From Devosia lacusdianchii (GTDB taxonomy: Bacteria > Pseudomonadota > Alphaproteobacteria > Rhizobiales > Devosiaceae), in contig NZ_CP092483.1 in assembly GCF_022429625.1 (NCBI RefSeq), positions 1-64,000 of the forward strand: a stretch of DNA of 64,000 nt, in the 5' to 3' direction. Of the stretch, positions 42,221 to 52,662 are shown in pieces; the stretch's first letter is position 1, and every line of letters begins with the position of its first letter. The notes below the pieces were generated by a model. That model saw only the letters and a list, made by a program, of their open reading frames with translations, did no database searches and had not been told where the DNA came from. Made by a program: the position numbers and the translations under genes.

Positions 42221-43141
42221 TCACAATGGCGGCAGCACCGCCCTGGCTGCGGTGCGGAGAGCGTCCAGCAGTTCGGCCACCCGGGCTTCCTCGGCGCGTT
42301 CGGTCAGCACATAAATGCCGATCCTGCTGAGCGGCGTCGGCTCATTGAGCTCAATGCGCACCAGCCCGCGCCGGATGAACTCGTCAGCCATCACGTCGGT
42401 ATGCCCCAGCACGGCATCGCTGCGCTCGACATAATCCAGGCAGGCCGTCAGCGAATTGGAGGCAAAGATGTACTTGCCCTGGTCGAACGGAGCGCTGCCG
42501 GTCGTGGTGCGGTTCCAGGTCTCGAAGAAGCGCTGGTGCCGGGTTTCGGGTAGCGAACCGCTCACCGCGGGATAGGCCTCGATCTCGGCCATGCCGCGCG
42601 GGCGGCCAAGCAGCGGGTGGCCGACCCGGCAGAAATAACCCTGGCCGACACGGGAGAGTGGAATGAACTTCGCGCCCGTGCTGCGGTTGAGCCCCTCGAT
42701 CTCATGGGCGACGAAGAGCGAAATGTCGCCGCTCAGCAATTGATCCATGCAGCGCAATTGATTGCCCAGGCTCACATGGATGCGGGCATTGGGGTAACGG
42801 GCGGAGTAATCGATCGCCATGTCGCGGATGAACAGGGTCCACCACGAATAGCCCGAGCCGATGCGCAGGCCCTGCTCGGTGCGGCCGCGCTGATGGGCAA
42901 TGGCACTGAGCGTGTTGTCGTAAAGCCGGCGCATCAAGCGGGCATTCTGGTAGAGGGTTTCGCCATATTCGGTCAGCTCGACGCCGCGCGAGGAGCGTAG
43001 CAGCAGGGGCACGCCCATGGTCTCTTCGAGCTTGCGCATGTTGAAGGTCAGCGTCGGCTGGGTGACGAAAAGCGCGGTGGCGGCGCCGCTGATCGTGCCA
43101 GCATCAGCCACGGCGAGAAATTGATTGAGCAGCTTGTCCAT
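42221..43141 (-). CDS. LysR-family transcriptional regulator
   Basis: A 306-residue LysR regulator. The N-terminal winged helix (LNQFLAVADAGTISGAATALFVTQPTLTFNMRKLEE in pattern, residues 5-40) is followed by the linker helix and a two-lobe substrate-binding domain. It is convergent with the TetR gene (14 bases apart) and divergent from the ABC transporter operon across 407 bases. LysR proteins usually bind in such divergent gaps and need an inducer, so it is likely to activate the transporter operon. The inducer may be the transported sugar or a metabolite of it. Confidence 0.9.
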   Translation of the reverse strand: MDKLLNQFLAVADAGTISGAATALFVTQPTLTFNMRKLEETMGVPLLLRSSRGVELTEYGETLYQNARLMRRLYDNTLSAIAHQRGRTEQGLRIGSGYSWWTLFIRDMAIDYSARYPNARIHVSLGNQLRCMDQLLSGDISLFVAHEIEGLNRSTGAKFIPLSRVGQGYFCRVGHPLLGRPRGMAEIEAYPAVSGSLPETRHQRFFETWNRTTTGSAPFDQGKYIFASNSLTACLDYVERSDAVLGHTDVMADEFIRRGLVRIELNEPTPLSRIGIYVLTERAEEARVAELLDALRTAARAVLPPL

Positions 43142-43548
43142 CGCACCGTCCCATAGAGTTTATCTATATTGGATACGATATTTCGTATTTTTCTTTTGGT
43201 ACAGACTGCGTCAGTCTCTCCCTCAACAAGGCAAACGCCGAGCAGCGGCGGCCGAGGAAACAAACTGAAACACCAGCGGAAGGCCTAGCGTATCCAGGCG
43301 CGGGAAGCGGCGATGTGATCGTTTCCCATCTTCCATACAAGTCGGTTGCCTCGTCCCAAACTGGTATGCTATGCCGTAACTGACTAGTTATTTGCGCAGC
43401 TTGCGCTGGGAGAAATCCGAAAAAAGCGCGCCTGATATCGCATTCTGGCCGCGCAGGCATGTAACTGGTTGGTGATTTGGTAGCGGGGAGGCTGCCGTGT
43501 CGCCTTTGTACCGCGCCAGCGGACACGACAATTTTGGGAGGAAACCGA
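43142..43548. other. Divergent control region between LysR gene and ABC operon
   Basis: A 407-base gap without a gene. It holds the second GTAACT-N4-AGTTAY operator at 43376-43391 and an AT-rich stretch (43159-43197) next to the LysR start that could carry its promoter. I see none of the dispersed repeat families. Confidence 0.6.
43376..43391. promoter_or_regulatory. Regulon operator, copy 2 (GTAACT-N4-AGTTAT)
   Basis: GTAACTGACTAGTTAT shares arms and 4-base spacing with the operator at 41363-41378, with a different spacer. It lies 158 bases upstream of the solute-binding protein gene. Confidence 0.75.
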
Positions 43549-44838
43549 ATGACTGTTCGTTTCGATAGACGCAAATTCCTGATGGGTAGCTCTGCCCTCG
43601 TCGCGGCCGGCGCCGCCGGCGTCATGCCAGCCTGGGCCCAGGCCTCGAACCTGCGCCTCACCTTCTGGGGTGGTCAGGCCCGTGCCGACCGCACCTATGC
43701 GGTGACCGATCTTTACAAGGCCGCCAAAGGCACCGACGTCGAAGGCGAATTCCTCGCCTGGAACGATTACTGGCCCAAGCTGGCGACCCAGACCGCCGGC
43801 GGCAACGCCCCCGACATTATCCAGATGGATTACCGCTACATCGTCGAATACGCCAACCGCAACGCCATTGCGCCGCTGGATGGATTCGTCGGCGGCGTGC
43901 TCGATCTGTCGACCTTCGACGAAGATCAGCTCGCGGGCGGCAAGGTCGGTGACAAACTCTACGGCATCTCGCTGGGCGCCAATTCGGTGGCTGCGCTGGT
44001 CAATTCGGTGGCCTTCGAGGAAGTCGGAATCGACATGCCGACCAATGCCTGGACCTATGATGACCTGATGACCATCGGCGAGGCGTTCAACACCGCCAAT
44101 GTCCGTGGCGGCATGAAGGCGATTGCCGACGGCTCCTATTCGGAGCCCATGCTGGATAACTGGCTGCGCCAGCGCGGCAAGGCCCTCTACACCGCCGATG
44201 GCAAGCTCGGGTTCGATGAAACCGATGCCATCGAATGGTACACGATGTGGAACAAGCTGCGCGACGCCGGCGTCTGCGTTTCCGCCGAAGACCAGGCGAT
44301 CGATACCGGCGCGGTGGAAACCACCATGCTGGTGCTGGGCAAGGCGGCCATAATGCCGTCCAACTCCAACCAACTCGTCGGCTTCCAGGCCCTCGTGCCC
44401 GACAAGCTCGGCATGATCGGCTATCCGCGTATCGCTGCCGGCGTCGGTGGCGGTCACTACCGCAAGCCTTCGATGTTCTTCTCGATTGCCGGCTCGTCCG
44501 CCAATAAGGAGGCCGCCGCAGACTTCCTCAACTTCTTCATCTCCGATGCGGAAGCGGCCAAGGCGCTTGGCGTGGAACGCGGCATTCCCTGCATTCCGGC
44601 CACCCGCGACATCGTCGCCCCGACTCTCGACGAGCAGAGCCAGATCGCTCTGAACTTCGTGGCCAATCTGGGCGATCTGCTCGGCGAGCTGCCGCCGCCT
44701 CCGCCGGCCTCTGCCGGTGAAATCGACGCTTCGCTGATCCGTACTTTGGGCCAGGAAGTCGGCTTCGGCGCCAAGACGCCCGAGCAGGCTGGTCCCGAGC
44801 TGATCAGCGGCGCCAACGACATCCTCAGCCGGGCATAA
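43549..44838 (+). CDS. Sugar ABC transporter substrate-binding protein
   Basis: A 429-residue family 1 solute-binding protein. The N-terminus has RFDRRKFLMG with twin arginines at 7-8 and an AWAQA cleavage region near residue 30, so export by Tat is likely. The mature part starts LRLTFWGGQARADRTYAV, the pattern of carbohydrate-binding CUT1-type proteins, with AWNDYWPKLATQTAGGNAPDIIQMD. GGAGG lies eight bases before ATG at 43549. First gene of the transport and oxidation operon. The sugar cannot be predicted. Confidence 0.9.
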   Translation: MTVRFDRRKFLMGSSALVAAGAAGVMPAWAQASNLRLTFWGGQARADRTYAVTDLYKAAKGTDVEGEFLAWNDYWPKLATQTAGGNAPDIIQMDYRYIVEYANRNAIAPLDGFVGGVLDLSTFDEDQLAGGKVGDKLYGISLGANSVAALVNSVAFEEVGIDMPTNAWTYDDLMTIGEAFNTANVRGGMKAIADGSYSEPMLDNWLRQRGKALYTADGKLGFDETDAIEWYTMWNKLRDAGVCVSAEDQAIDTGAVETTMLVLGKAAIMPSNSNQLVGFQALVPDKLGMIGYPRIAAGVGGGHYRKPSMFFSIAGSSANKEAAADFLNFFISDAEAAKALGVERGIPCIPATRDIVAPTLDEQSQIALNFVANLGDLLGELPPPPPASAGEIDASLIRTLGQEVGFGAKTPEQAGPELISGANDILSRA

Positions 44839-44841
44839 GCT

Positions 44842-45789
44842 ATGACCGCGCGCTCCCTTGAATCGGGCGCTCCCGCAAGGGAGCGCGCGGCCTCTCCGTC
44901 GCTCTGGTCGAGGATCTGGCAGAACGATGCTCCCGGCTACCTGTTCCTCTTGCCCTGGCTGGTCGGCTTTCTCGGCCTGACCATCGGGCCGATGGTGACC
45001 TCGCTCTATCTGAGCTTCACTGATTTCGATCTGTTGACCACGCCCGACTGGGTCGGCGCCAACAATTACATCCGCATGTTCACCAACGATCCCAAGTTCT
45101 GGGCATCGATGCGCGTGACCATGTTCTTCGTCATCTTCTCGGTCCCCCTCAAGCTCGCCTTTGCGCTGGCCGTGGCCATGCTGCTCAATCGCGGCATCAG
45201 GGGCCTGCCTATGTACCGGGCTCTGTTCTATCTACCGAGCCTGCTCGGCGCATCGGTGGCCATTGCTATCCTATGGCGCCAGATTTTCGCCGGCGACGGC
45301 CTGGTCAACCAGTTCCTGTCGGTGTTCGGCATTGCCGGACCAAGCTGGATTTCCAACCCCAAGACCTCGCTGTGGACGCTAATTATCCTCAGCATCTGGC
45401 AGTTCGGTTCGCCGATGATCATTTTCCTCGCCGGCCTGCGCCAGATTCCGCAGGACATGTATGAGGCGGCCAGTCTCGACGGCGCCAGCAAGTGGCGGCA
45501 ATTCGTCAAGATCACGCTGCCGCTGCTGACCCCGGTCGTGTTCTTCAACGCCATCATCCAGACCATCGAAGCATTCAAGAGCTTCACGCCCGCCTTCATC
45601 ATCTCGGGCGGCACCGGCAATCCGATCAATTCGACGCTGTTCTACACGCTCTACCTCTACCAGGAGGCCTTCGGCTTCTTCCGCATGGGTTACGCCTCGG
45701 CGCTGGCCTGGGTGCTGCTGGCCCTGGTCGGCATCTTCACCGCCTTCTCGTTCCTGACCAGCAAATACTGGGTGCACTACGATGAGTGA
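44842..45789 (+). CDS. Sugar ABC transporter permease 1 (MalF-type)
   Basis: A 315-residue inner-membrane permease with six main hydrophobic helices. The EAA loop that docks the ATPase is EAASLDGASKWRQFVKITLPLL, with the conserved Gly. The start PGYLFLLPWLVGFLGLTIGPM is typical of CUT1 permeases. It begins three bases after the binding-protein stop and overlaps the second permease by eight bases, so the operon is tightly coupled. Confidence 0.93.
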   Translation: MTARSLESGAPARERAASPSLWSRIWQNDAPGYLFLLPWLVGFLGLTIGPMVTSLYLSFTDFDLLTTPDWVGANNYIRMFTNDPKFWASMRVTMFFVIFSVPLKLAFALAVAMLLNRGIRGLPMYRALFYLPSLLGASVAIAILWRQIFAGDGLVNQFLSVFGIAGPSWISNPKTSLWTLIILSIWQFGSPMIIFLAGLRQIPQDMYEAASLDGASKWRQFVKITLPLLTPVVFFNAIIQTIEAFKSFTPAFIISGGTGNPINSTLFYTLYLYQEAFGFFRMGYASALAWVLLALVGIFTAFSFLTSKYWVHYDE

Positions 45790-46666
45790 TGTTCCCGCCA
45801 AGCTCACCGTGGTCACCGGCGCCGAACGGCCCGGCCGCAAGCGGCTGACCTCCATCCTGATCCACGTGGCCCTGCTCGCCGCCTCGGTGCTGATGCTGTA
45901 TCCGCTGCTGTGGCTGCTGGCGGCGTCGTTCCGCCCGGAAAACGAGATCTTCACCTCGGCCAGCATCTGGCCGAGCGCCTGGAGCCTCGATGCCTATATC
46001 CGCGGCTGGAATGGGCTGCGCACCAGCTTCGGCACCTTCTATCTCAACAGCTTCATCATTTCGGGTCTGTCGGTGGTCGGCAATGTGCTGGCCTGCTCGA
46101 TGGCGGCCTATGCCTTTGCCCGGCTGAACTTCAAGTTCAAGAACTTCTGGTTCGCCATGATGCTGCTGACGCTCATGCTGCCCTATCAGGTGACGCTGAT
46201 CCCGCAATATGTGCTGTTCCGCCAGCTCGGCTGGGTCAACACCTTCCTGCCCCTGGTTGTGCCGAAATTCCTCGCCGCCGATGGCTTCTTCATCTTCCTC
46301 ATGGTGCAGTTCTTCCGCGGCCTGCCCAAGGAGCTGGACGAGGCGGCCCAGATGGACGGCTGCTCGCCCTGGCGCATCTATTGGCGCATCATCATCCCGC
46401 TCTCCATGCCGGTGCTGGCGACCGCCGCCATCTTCACCTTCATCTGGACCTGGGACGACTTCTTCGGACCGCTGATCTACCTCAGCGAAATGAAGTCATA
46501 CACCGTGATGCTGGGCCTGCGCACCTTCACCGACAGCACGGGCGAAAGTGACTATGGCGGGCTCTTTGCCATGAGTGTGCTCAGCCTCGTGCCGATCTTC
46601 CTGTTCTTCCTCTTCTTCCAGCGGCTGCTCATCGAGGGCATCGCGACCACCGGCATGAAACGCTAG
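45782..46666 (+). CDS. Sugar ABC transporter permease 2 (MalG-type)
   Basis: A 294-residue inner-membrane permease, partner of the preceding gene. Six hydrophobic helices are present, and the EAA loop is DEAAQMDGCSPWRIYWRIIIPL. ASFRPENEIF near the N-terminus and the ATTGMKR C-terminus are typical of the MalG group. It overlaps the first permease and is followed 19 bases later by a Gfo/Idh/MocA gene. Confidence 0.93.
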   Translation: MSDVPAKLTVVTGAERPGRKRLTSILIHVALLAASVLMLYPLLWLLAASFRPENEIFTSASIWPSAWSLDAYIRGWNGLRTSFGTFYLNSFIISGLSVVGNVLACSMAAYAFARLNFKFKNFWFAMMLLTLMLPYQVTLIPQYVLFRQLGWVNTFLPLVVPKFLAADGFFIFLMVQFFRGLPKELDEAAQMDGCSPWRIYWRIIIPLSMPVLATAAIFTFIWTWDDFFGPLIYLSEMKSYTVMLGLRTFTDSTGESDYGGLFAMSVLSLVPIFLFFLFFQRLLIEGIATTGMKR

Positions 46667-46685
46667 ACCCAAGAAACGCAATGCA

Positions 46686-47705
46686 ATGACTGACATCAAC
46701 TTTGCTGCCATCGGCATCAACCACGCCCATATCTACGGCCAGGTAGAGTGCCTCAAGCGCGCCGGCGCCCGCTTCGTCGCCTTCCACGCCGTGGAAGACG
46801 ACCTTGCCAAGACCTTCGGCGAGAAGTTCCCGGAGGCCAGGCGCGTTGCCGACCCCAAGGAAATCCTTGAGGACGCCTCCATCGCCATCATCACCACGGC
46901 CGCCATTCCGGCTGATCGGGCGGCGATCTCGATCGCGGCGATGCAGCATGGCAAGGACGTTCTCTCCGACAAGCCTGGCATGACCACCTTTGCCCAGCTC
47001 GACGAGATCAAGCGGGTGCAAAAGGAGACTGGCCGCATCTATGGCGTGCTCTATTCCGAGCATTTCGAGGTGCGCGCTACAGTCGAAGCCGGCAATCTGA
47101 TCGCGCAAGGCGCCATCGGCAAGGTGATCAACACCGTGGGCCTCGGCCCGCATGCTATCCGCCTCAACCAGCGGCCCGAGTGGTTTTACAACCGCCAGCG
47201 CTATGGCGGCATTCTCTGCGACATTGCCAGCCATCAGTTCGAACAATTCCTGTTCTTCTCCGACGCCATGGATGCCGAAGTAGTCTCCGCCAGCGTCGCC
47301 AACAGGGCTCATCCCGACAAGCCGGGCCTGCAGGATGTCGGCGACGTGCATCTCAAGTCGGCCAATACCTCGGGCTATATCCGCGTCGACTGGTTCACCC
47401 CCGACGGCCTGCCCACCTGGGGCGACGGGCGGCTGACCATCCTGGGCACCGAGGGCTATATCGAGCTGCGCAAATATATCGACATTGCCGGCCGGCCCGG
47501 CGAAAATCACCTCTTCATCGTCAACAAGGAAGGTCCGCGCCATATCGACTGTTCCGGTGTCGATCTGCCCTTCGGCCGCCAATTCCTGGACGATGTTCGC
47601 AACCGCACCCAGACGGCGATGCCGCAGGAGCGGTGCTTCAATGCAATGAAACTGGCGCTGACGGCGCAGCAATTGGCCGAACGGGGCACGGAGTGGGCGC
47701 AATGA
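46686..47705 (+). CDS. Gfo/Idh/MocA family oxidoreductase 2
   Basis: A 339-residue dehydrogenase-like protein. The N-terminal NAD-binding region FAAIGINHAHIYGQVE is unusual because the GxGxxG glycines are replaced (GINHAH). The usual EKP motif reads DKPGM, which keeps the Lys and Pro. The C-terminal domain has GGILCDIASHQFEQFLFFS with the usual Asp and His. These changes suggest a divergent cofactor or substrate site. It overlaps the next dehydrogenase gene by four bases. Confidence 0.86.
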   Translation: MTDINFAAIGINHAHIYGQVECLKRAGARFVAFHAVEDDLAKTFGEKFPEARRVADPKEILEDASIAIITTAAIPADRAAISIAAMQHGKDVLSDKPGMTTFAQLDEIKRVQKETGRIYGVLYSEHFEVRATVEAGNLIAQGAIGKVINTVGLGPHAIRLNQRPEWFYNRQRYGGILCDIASHQFEQFLFFSDAMDAEVVSASVANRAHPDKPGLQDVGDVHLKSANTSGYIRVDWFTPDGLPTWGDGRLTILGTEGYIELRKYIDIAGRPGENHLFIVNKEGPRHIDCSGVDLPFGRQFLDDVRNRTQTAMPQERCFNAMKLALTAQQLAERGTEWAQ

Positions 47706-48787
47706 GTAAGATCTTCAACGTCGCGGTCATCGGTGTCGGCATCGGCCGCAGCCATATCGTCGAGGGCTATGTGCCCAATGCCGACAAGTTCAAGGTGCTC
47801 GCCCTCTGCGACCTCAATGTCGAGCGCATGACGCCCATTGCCGATGAATTCGGCGTCGAGCGCCGCGTCACCGATTTCGATGACGTCTTGGCCATGGACG
47901 ATATCGACATCATCGATATCTGTACCCCGCCCATGCTGCACCACCCCATGGTGATGGCCGCGCTCAAGGCGGGAAAGCATGTGATCTGCGAGAAGCCGCT
48001 GGTCGGCTCGCTCAGCCAGGTCGACGAGGTGATGGCGCAGGAAAAGGTCAGTAAGGGCAAGCTTATGCCGGTGTTCCAGTATCGCTTCGGCGACGGCATC
48101 GAGCAGGCCAAGGCCATCATCGATGCCGGCATTGCCGGCAAGCCCTTCGTCGGCACGGTGGAAACCATGTGGCGGCGTGGACCGGACTATTACGCCGTGC
48201 CCTGGCGCGGCAAGTGGGCCACCGAACTCGGCGGCGTGCTGATGACCCACGCCATCCACCAGCACGACCTCTTCACCTATCTGATGGGCGACGTACGGCG
48301 CCTCTTCGGTCGCGTCGCCACCCGCGTCAATCCGATCGAGGTGGAAGACTGCGTCACCGCCAGCCTCGAACTGGCCAATGGCGCGCTGGGCAGCTTCACC
48401 GCCACGCTGGGCTCGTCCGATGACATGACCCGCATCCGGCTGGCCTTCGAGAACGTGACCTTCGAAAGCGACCATGCCGCCTATAATCCCGGCGGCAAGC
48501 CCTGGACCATCCAGCCGCGCAATGCCGAGACCGCCGAAAAGATCGACGCCCTGCTCAGGAACTGGCAGCATGTGCCATCGCGGTTTGAAACGCAGATGGC
48601 CCGCTTCCATGACGCGTTGATGGGCACAAGGCCAATGCCGGTAACGTCAGCCGACTCGCGCCGGGCACTCGAAATCGTCACCGCCTTCTATCATTCCTCG
48701 ACGACCCACGAGGATGTGGTGCTGCCGATCGCGACTCAACATCCCTGCTACCAGAGCTGGGTTCCCGCCCAGTTCCGCGCTGCCTGA
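47702..48787 (+). CDS. Gfo/Idh/MocA family oxidoreductase 3
   Basis: A 361-residue dehydrogenase. [17 protein letters not shown] is the NAD(P)-binding motif, [11 protein letters not shown] (about 96-106) is the EKP motif, and [20 protein letters not shown] contains the active-site His pair. It follows gfo2 with a four-base overlap and precedes the ATPase gene. It probably oxidises or reduces a sugar imported by the same operon. A longer open frame extends 174 codons upstream but lies inside gfo2. Confidence 0.9.
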   Translation: MSKIFNVAVIGVGIGRSHIVEGYVPNADKFKVLALCDLNVERMTPIADEFGVERRVTDFDDVLAMDDIDIIDICTPPMLHHPMVMAALKAGKHVICEKPLVGSLSQVDEVMAQEKVSKGKLMPVFQYRFGDGIEQAKAIIDAGIAGKPFVGTVETMWRRGPDYYAVPWRGKWATELGGVLMTHAIHQHDLFTYLMGDVRRLFGRVATRVNPIEVEDCVTASLELANGALGSFTATLGSSDDMTRIRLAFENVTFESDHAAYNPGGKPWTIQPRNAETAEKIDALLRNWQHVPSRFETQMARFHDALMGTRPMPVTSADSRRALEIVTAFYHSSTTHEDVVLPIATQHPCYQSWVPAQFRAA

Positions 48788-48797
48788 GGAGACTGCC

Positions 48798-49850
<1,053 letters not shown>

Positions 49851-49925
49851 CGTCACGCCTCCTGAGGTGTCGGTTTCCCCTCGCCGCAATCGTCTTCATG
49901 CAGGAGAGAAAGCGAGAAGGAAGCC

Positions 49926-50729
49926 ATGCCCACGGTCACATCCAGGGACGGCACCATTATCGGCTACGATCGCAAGGGAGCGGGCCCCGCCATCATTCTG
50001 GTCGCCGGCGCCACGCAATATCGCGACGTCGACACCACGGTCACACCGGCGCTGGCGGAGCTGCTGAGCGCGCGCTTCACCGTCATCAATTATGACCGGC
50101 GCGGGCGCGGGGAATCGGGCGATACGGCGCCCTATGCGGTGGCGCGCGAAATCGAGGACATCGCGTCGCTCATCGACCTTGCCGGGGGCAGGGCGGGACT
50201 GTTTGGCATGTCCTCCGGCGCTGTGCTGGCTCTCGAAGCCGGCGTGGCCTTGGCTGGCAAGGTCAGCGGCGTCGTCATGTACGAGCCACCGATTGACCCG
50301 GAACAGTCGTCAGCCACGGCGTGGCGGGAGCATGCTGAAATGGTCGCGCTGGCTGAGCAGGGCGACGGCGACGGCATGATGGTGGCGTTCATGAGCGGCG
50401 TCGGCATGCCGCCCGAAGCGGTGGAGGGCTTCCGGCAAAGCCCGGCCTGGCCCGCCTATGCCGCTATCGGCCTCACCATCGAGCACGACTATCGCGTCAT
50501 GGCCGAAGCCACCGATGGCGATCGTCACCCGGCGCGCTGGCGCGATGCAACAATTCCGGTGCTGATCCTCGACGGGTCCGAGAGCTATCCCTTCATGCGG
50601 CACGGCGCCGACTGGGTCGCCGCAGGTCTGCCGAACGCGACGCGGCGGACGCTGGCCGGGCAGAGCCACGAATACGACTACAAGGTCGTTGGGCCGGTGT
50701 TGGCGGAATTCTTCGGCGGCCTGACCTAG
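49926..50729 (+). CDS. Alpha/beta hydrolase
   Basis: A 267-residue alpha/beta-hydrolase-fold protein. The nucleophile elbow is GMSSG at 94-98 (Ser96), the late His is in GQSHEYD near 250, and NYDRRGRGESG (55-65) is the usual strand-turn before the elbow. No signal peptide. It is convergent with a TetR gene, and their stop codons share the palindrome CTAG. It starts 76 bases after the ABC operon, so it may be a separate unit. The substrate is not known. Confidence 0.88.
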   Translation: MPTVTSRDGTIIGYDRKGAGPAIILVAGATQYRDVDTTVTPALAELLSARFTVINYDRRGRGESGDTAPYAVAREIEDIASLIDLAGGRAGLFGMSSGAVLALEAGVALAGKVSGVVMYEPPIDPEQSSATAWREHAEMVALAEQGDGDGMMVAFMSGVGMPPEAVEGFRQSPAWPAYAAIGLTIEHDYRVMAEATDGDRHPARWRDATIPVLILDGSESYPFMRHGADWVAAGLPNATRRTLAGQSHEYDYKVVGPVLAEFFGGLT

Positions 50730-51493
50730 CCGGCGGCCTTGCGGTCGATCATGACGGCCAGTCCATCGAGGATGCGTTCGAGGCCAAAGTCGAAGGCCCG
50801 GTTCGGATCGCCCAGGCCATAGAGTTCGCCGACGATGGGGCCAACGCGGTTGGCCACCGGATAGGCTGAAAAGTCGAGCGTTTGGAGGAACGGGGCGATG
50901 GCGTACCACCATTCGTCGTCGCTCATCCCGGTCAGCTCCTTGACCATGCGGGACCGCGCCACGTCGCGCGCCGCGCCGAAAACGTAGTTGGCGATCATCG
51001 TCACGTTCATATCCATCTCGATCTCGTCCAGCCCCAATCCGTCGAGCGCGCTGAGGAAGATTTCGTAGGATTTGAGCGTGTTTGGCCCCAGCACCGGCCG
51101 GTGCGTGGATACCTGCAGCACCCAGGGATGGTCGATATAGTATTGCCGGAAGCTCTTGGCGACGAAGGTCACATTGGCCCGCCACTGCGCCGGATCGAAG
51201 ACCGGCATGGCGTAGTCGCCGCCGCCCGAAACAGCATCCAGCATCAGGTCGAGCAACACCGATTTGTCGGGGATATGGGTGTAAAAACTCATCGCCGAAA
51301 TGCCGACCGCCTCGGCAACCCGCCTGGTCGACACGGCCTCGATGCCTTCGGCATCGGCTATGCTCACGGCCGCAGCCACGAGATCGGCTACACTGACCTT
51401 GGCCTTGGGTCCGCGCTTGGGCGCCTCGGCCTTCCCCCACATCAGTTGCAGGGTTTTGATCGGGTCTCCGCGACCGGCAATGTCTTCGGCCAC
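50726..51493 (-). CDS. TetR/AcrR-family regulator (TetR_C_1 type)
   Basis: A 255-residue regulator with a 35-residue Lys/Pro-rich lead before the helix-turn-helix (LVAAAVSIADAEGIEAVSTRRVAEAVGISAMSFYTHI in pattern, residues about 38-75). The C-terminal domain has the TetR-class layout with MNVTMIANYVFGAARDVARSRM. It is divergent from the ABC exporter operon at 51670 and has two ACACCGTACA direct repeats before its start, so it most likely represses itself and the exporter. Start is ATG at 51493. Confidence 0.88.
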   Translation of the reverse strand: MAEDIAGRGDPIKTLQLMWGKAEAPKRGPKAKVSVADLVAAAVSIADAEGIEAVSTRRVAEAVGISAMSFYTHIPDKSVLLDLMLDAVSGGGDYAMPVFDPAQWRANVTFVAKSFRQYYIDHPWVLQVSTHRPVLGPNTLKSYEIFLSALDGLGLDEIEMDMNVTMIANYVFGAARDVARSRMVKELTGMSDDEWWYAIAPFLQTLDFSAYPVANRVGPIVGELYGLGDPNRAFDFGLERILDGLAVMIDRKAAG

Positions 51494-51517
51494 GGGGCCC
51501 TCCGAAAATAACTCTTT

Positions 51518-51549
51518 ACACCGTACAAGATTGTGTTAAACACCGTACA
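51518..51549. promoter_or_regulatory. Two-copy operator ACACCGTACA
   Basis: ACACCGTACA occurs at 51518-51527 and again at 51540-51549, spaced 22 bases start to start, which puts both on the same face of the helix. The TetR gene starts 24 bases away at 51493. Confidence 0.65.
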
Positions 51550-51609
51550 GCGCACGGAGTTATAGAAGCTGCGTGCGAAAAAGTCGAGCCCACTGTCACA
51601 AACCGGCTT

Positions 51610-51628
51610 GCTGACGCGTCTTGTCAGC
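51610..51628. promoter_or_regulatory. Inverted repeat with conserved loop, copy 1
   Basis: GCTGACGCGTCTTGTCAGC: arms GCTGAC/GTCAGC around GCGTCTT. It lies 42 bases before the ABC exporter ATPase gene. The same arms and nearly the same loop recur at 55478-55496. Confidence 0.6.
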
Positions 51629-51669
51629 AGGGCAGGATCAGTGTGCCCGCAGATCAAAGGGGACTTCAG

Positions 51670-52626
51670 ATGATCCATGCCAGAGACCTCACGCGCACCT
51701 TCAAGACCAAGGCCGGGCCAGTGGAAGCGGTGCGCGGGCTGAGCCTCGATGTTGCCGAGGGTGAGCTTGTGGCCTTTCTAGGCCCCAATGGCGCCGGCAA
51801 GTCGACGTCGGTGCGCATGCTGACCACGCTGCTGCCGCTGACCTCGGGCAGCGCCAATGTCGGTGGGCACGACGTCGCGTCGGATGCCGCCAATGTGCGC
51901 CGCAAGATCGGCTATGTCGGGCAGGGCACCGGCTCGGGGCCGTATCACCGCGTGCGCGACGAGCTGGTGACGCAGGGCAAGGCGCAGCGCATGAGCACCT
52001 CGGCTGCAAAGAAGCGCGCCGACGAACTTCTGGGCCTGCTCGAGTTGGAGGGCCTTGCCGATCGTGATTGCGCCTCGCTCTCCGGTGGCCAGAAGCGGCG
52101 GCTCGATGTGGCTTTGGGGCTGATGCATACGCCGCCTATCCTGTTTCTCGATGAGCCGTCCACCGGCCTCGATCCGCATTCGCGTGCCAATCTGTGGGAA
52201 CATATCACCCGCATCCGCAACGCCAACGGCATGACTATCTTCCTCACCACGCACTATCTCGACGAGGCCGACACCATGGCCGAGCGAGTGATGGTGATGG
52301 ATAATGGCGCCCTCATTGCCGACGACACGCCGGCTCGCCTCAAGGCCGACCTGGCGGGCGACACCATCCATGTCAGCGTGCTCAGCGAAGACCAGTCCAC
52401 CAGCGCTGCCGAGATCGCACAAAACCTGCCTGACGCACGCGAGACGCGGGTGACGGGGCGCGATGTGGCCGTGACGCTGCGGGATGGCGAGGCGGTGCTG
52501 CCCGAATTTGTCCGCCGCCTGCATCAGTCCGGCATTGAAGCGATCAGCGCACGCGTGGTGCGGCCGACGCTGGATGACGTGTTCTTGGGGCTGACCGGGC
52601 GGAGCCTGCGTGAGGCGGCGGCTTAG
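51670..52626 (+). CDS. ABC exporter ATP-binding protein (DrrA type)
   Basis: A 318-residue ATPase. Walker A GPNGAGKS is at 38-45, the signature LSGGQKRRLDVALGL, Walker B ILFLDEPSTGLDP and switch TTHYLDEADTMAERV follow. The C-terminal ~80 residues form the regulatory domain typical of daunorubicin-resistance-like (DrrA) proteins. GGGGA lies eight bases before ATG at 51670. The permease is 167 bases downstream, separated by a palindromic repeat. Export of a drug, lipid or polysaccharide is possible; the substrate is unknown. Confidence 0.92.
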   Translation: MIHARDLTRTFKTKAGPVEAVRGLSLDVAEGELVAFLGPNGAGKSTSVRMLTTLLPLTSGSANVGGHDVASDAANVRRKIGYVGQGTGSGPYHRVRDELVTQGKAQRMSTSAAKKRADELLGLLELEGLADRDCASLSGGQKRRLDVALGLMHTPPILFLDEPSTGLDPHSRANLWEHITRIRNANGMTIFLTTHYLDEADTMAERVMVMDNGALIADDTPARLKADLAGDTIHVSVLSEDQSTSAAEIAQNLPDARETRVTGRDVAVTLRDGEAVLPEFVRRLHQSGIEAISARVVRPTLDDVFLGLTGRSLREAAA

Positions 52627-52662
52627 TCATGCCCTTCCCCCAACTCTCCCACCCACCAACGC

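Noticed and set aside
47507..48610. 367-codon open frame on the minus strand
   Set aside because: Shadow of gfo2/gfo3; both sense genes are intact members of a known family.
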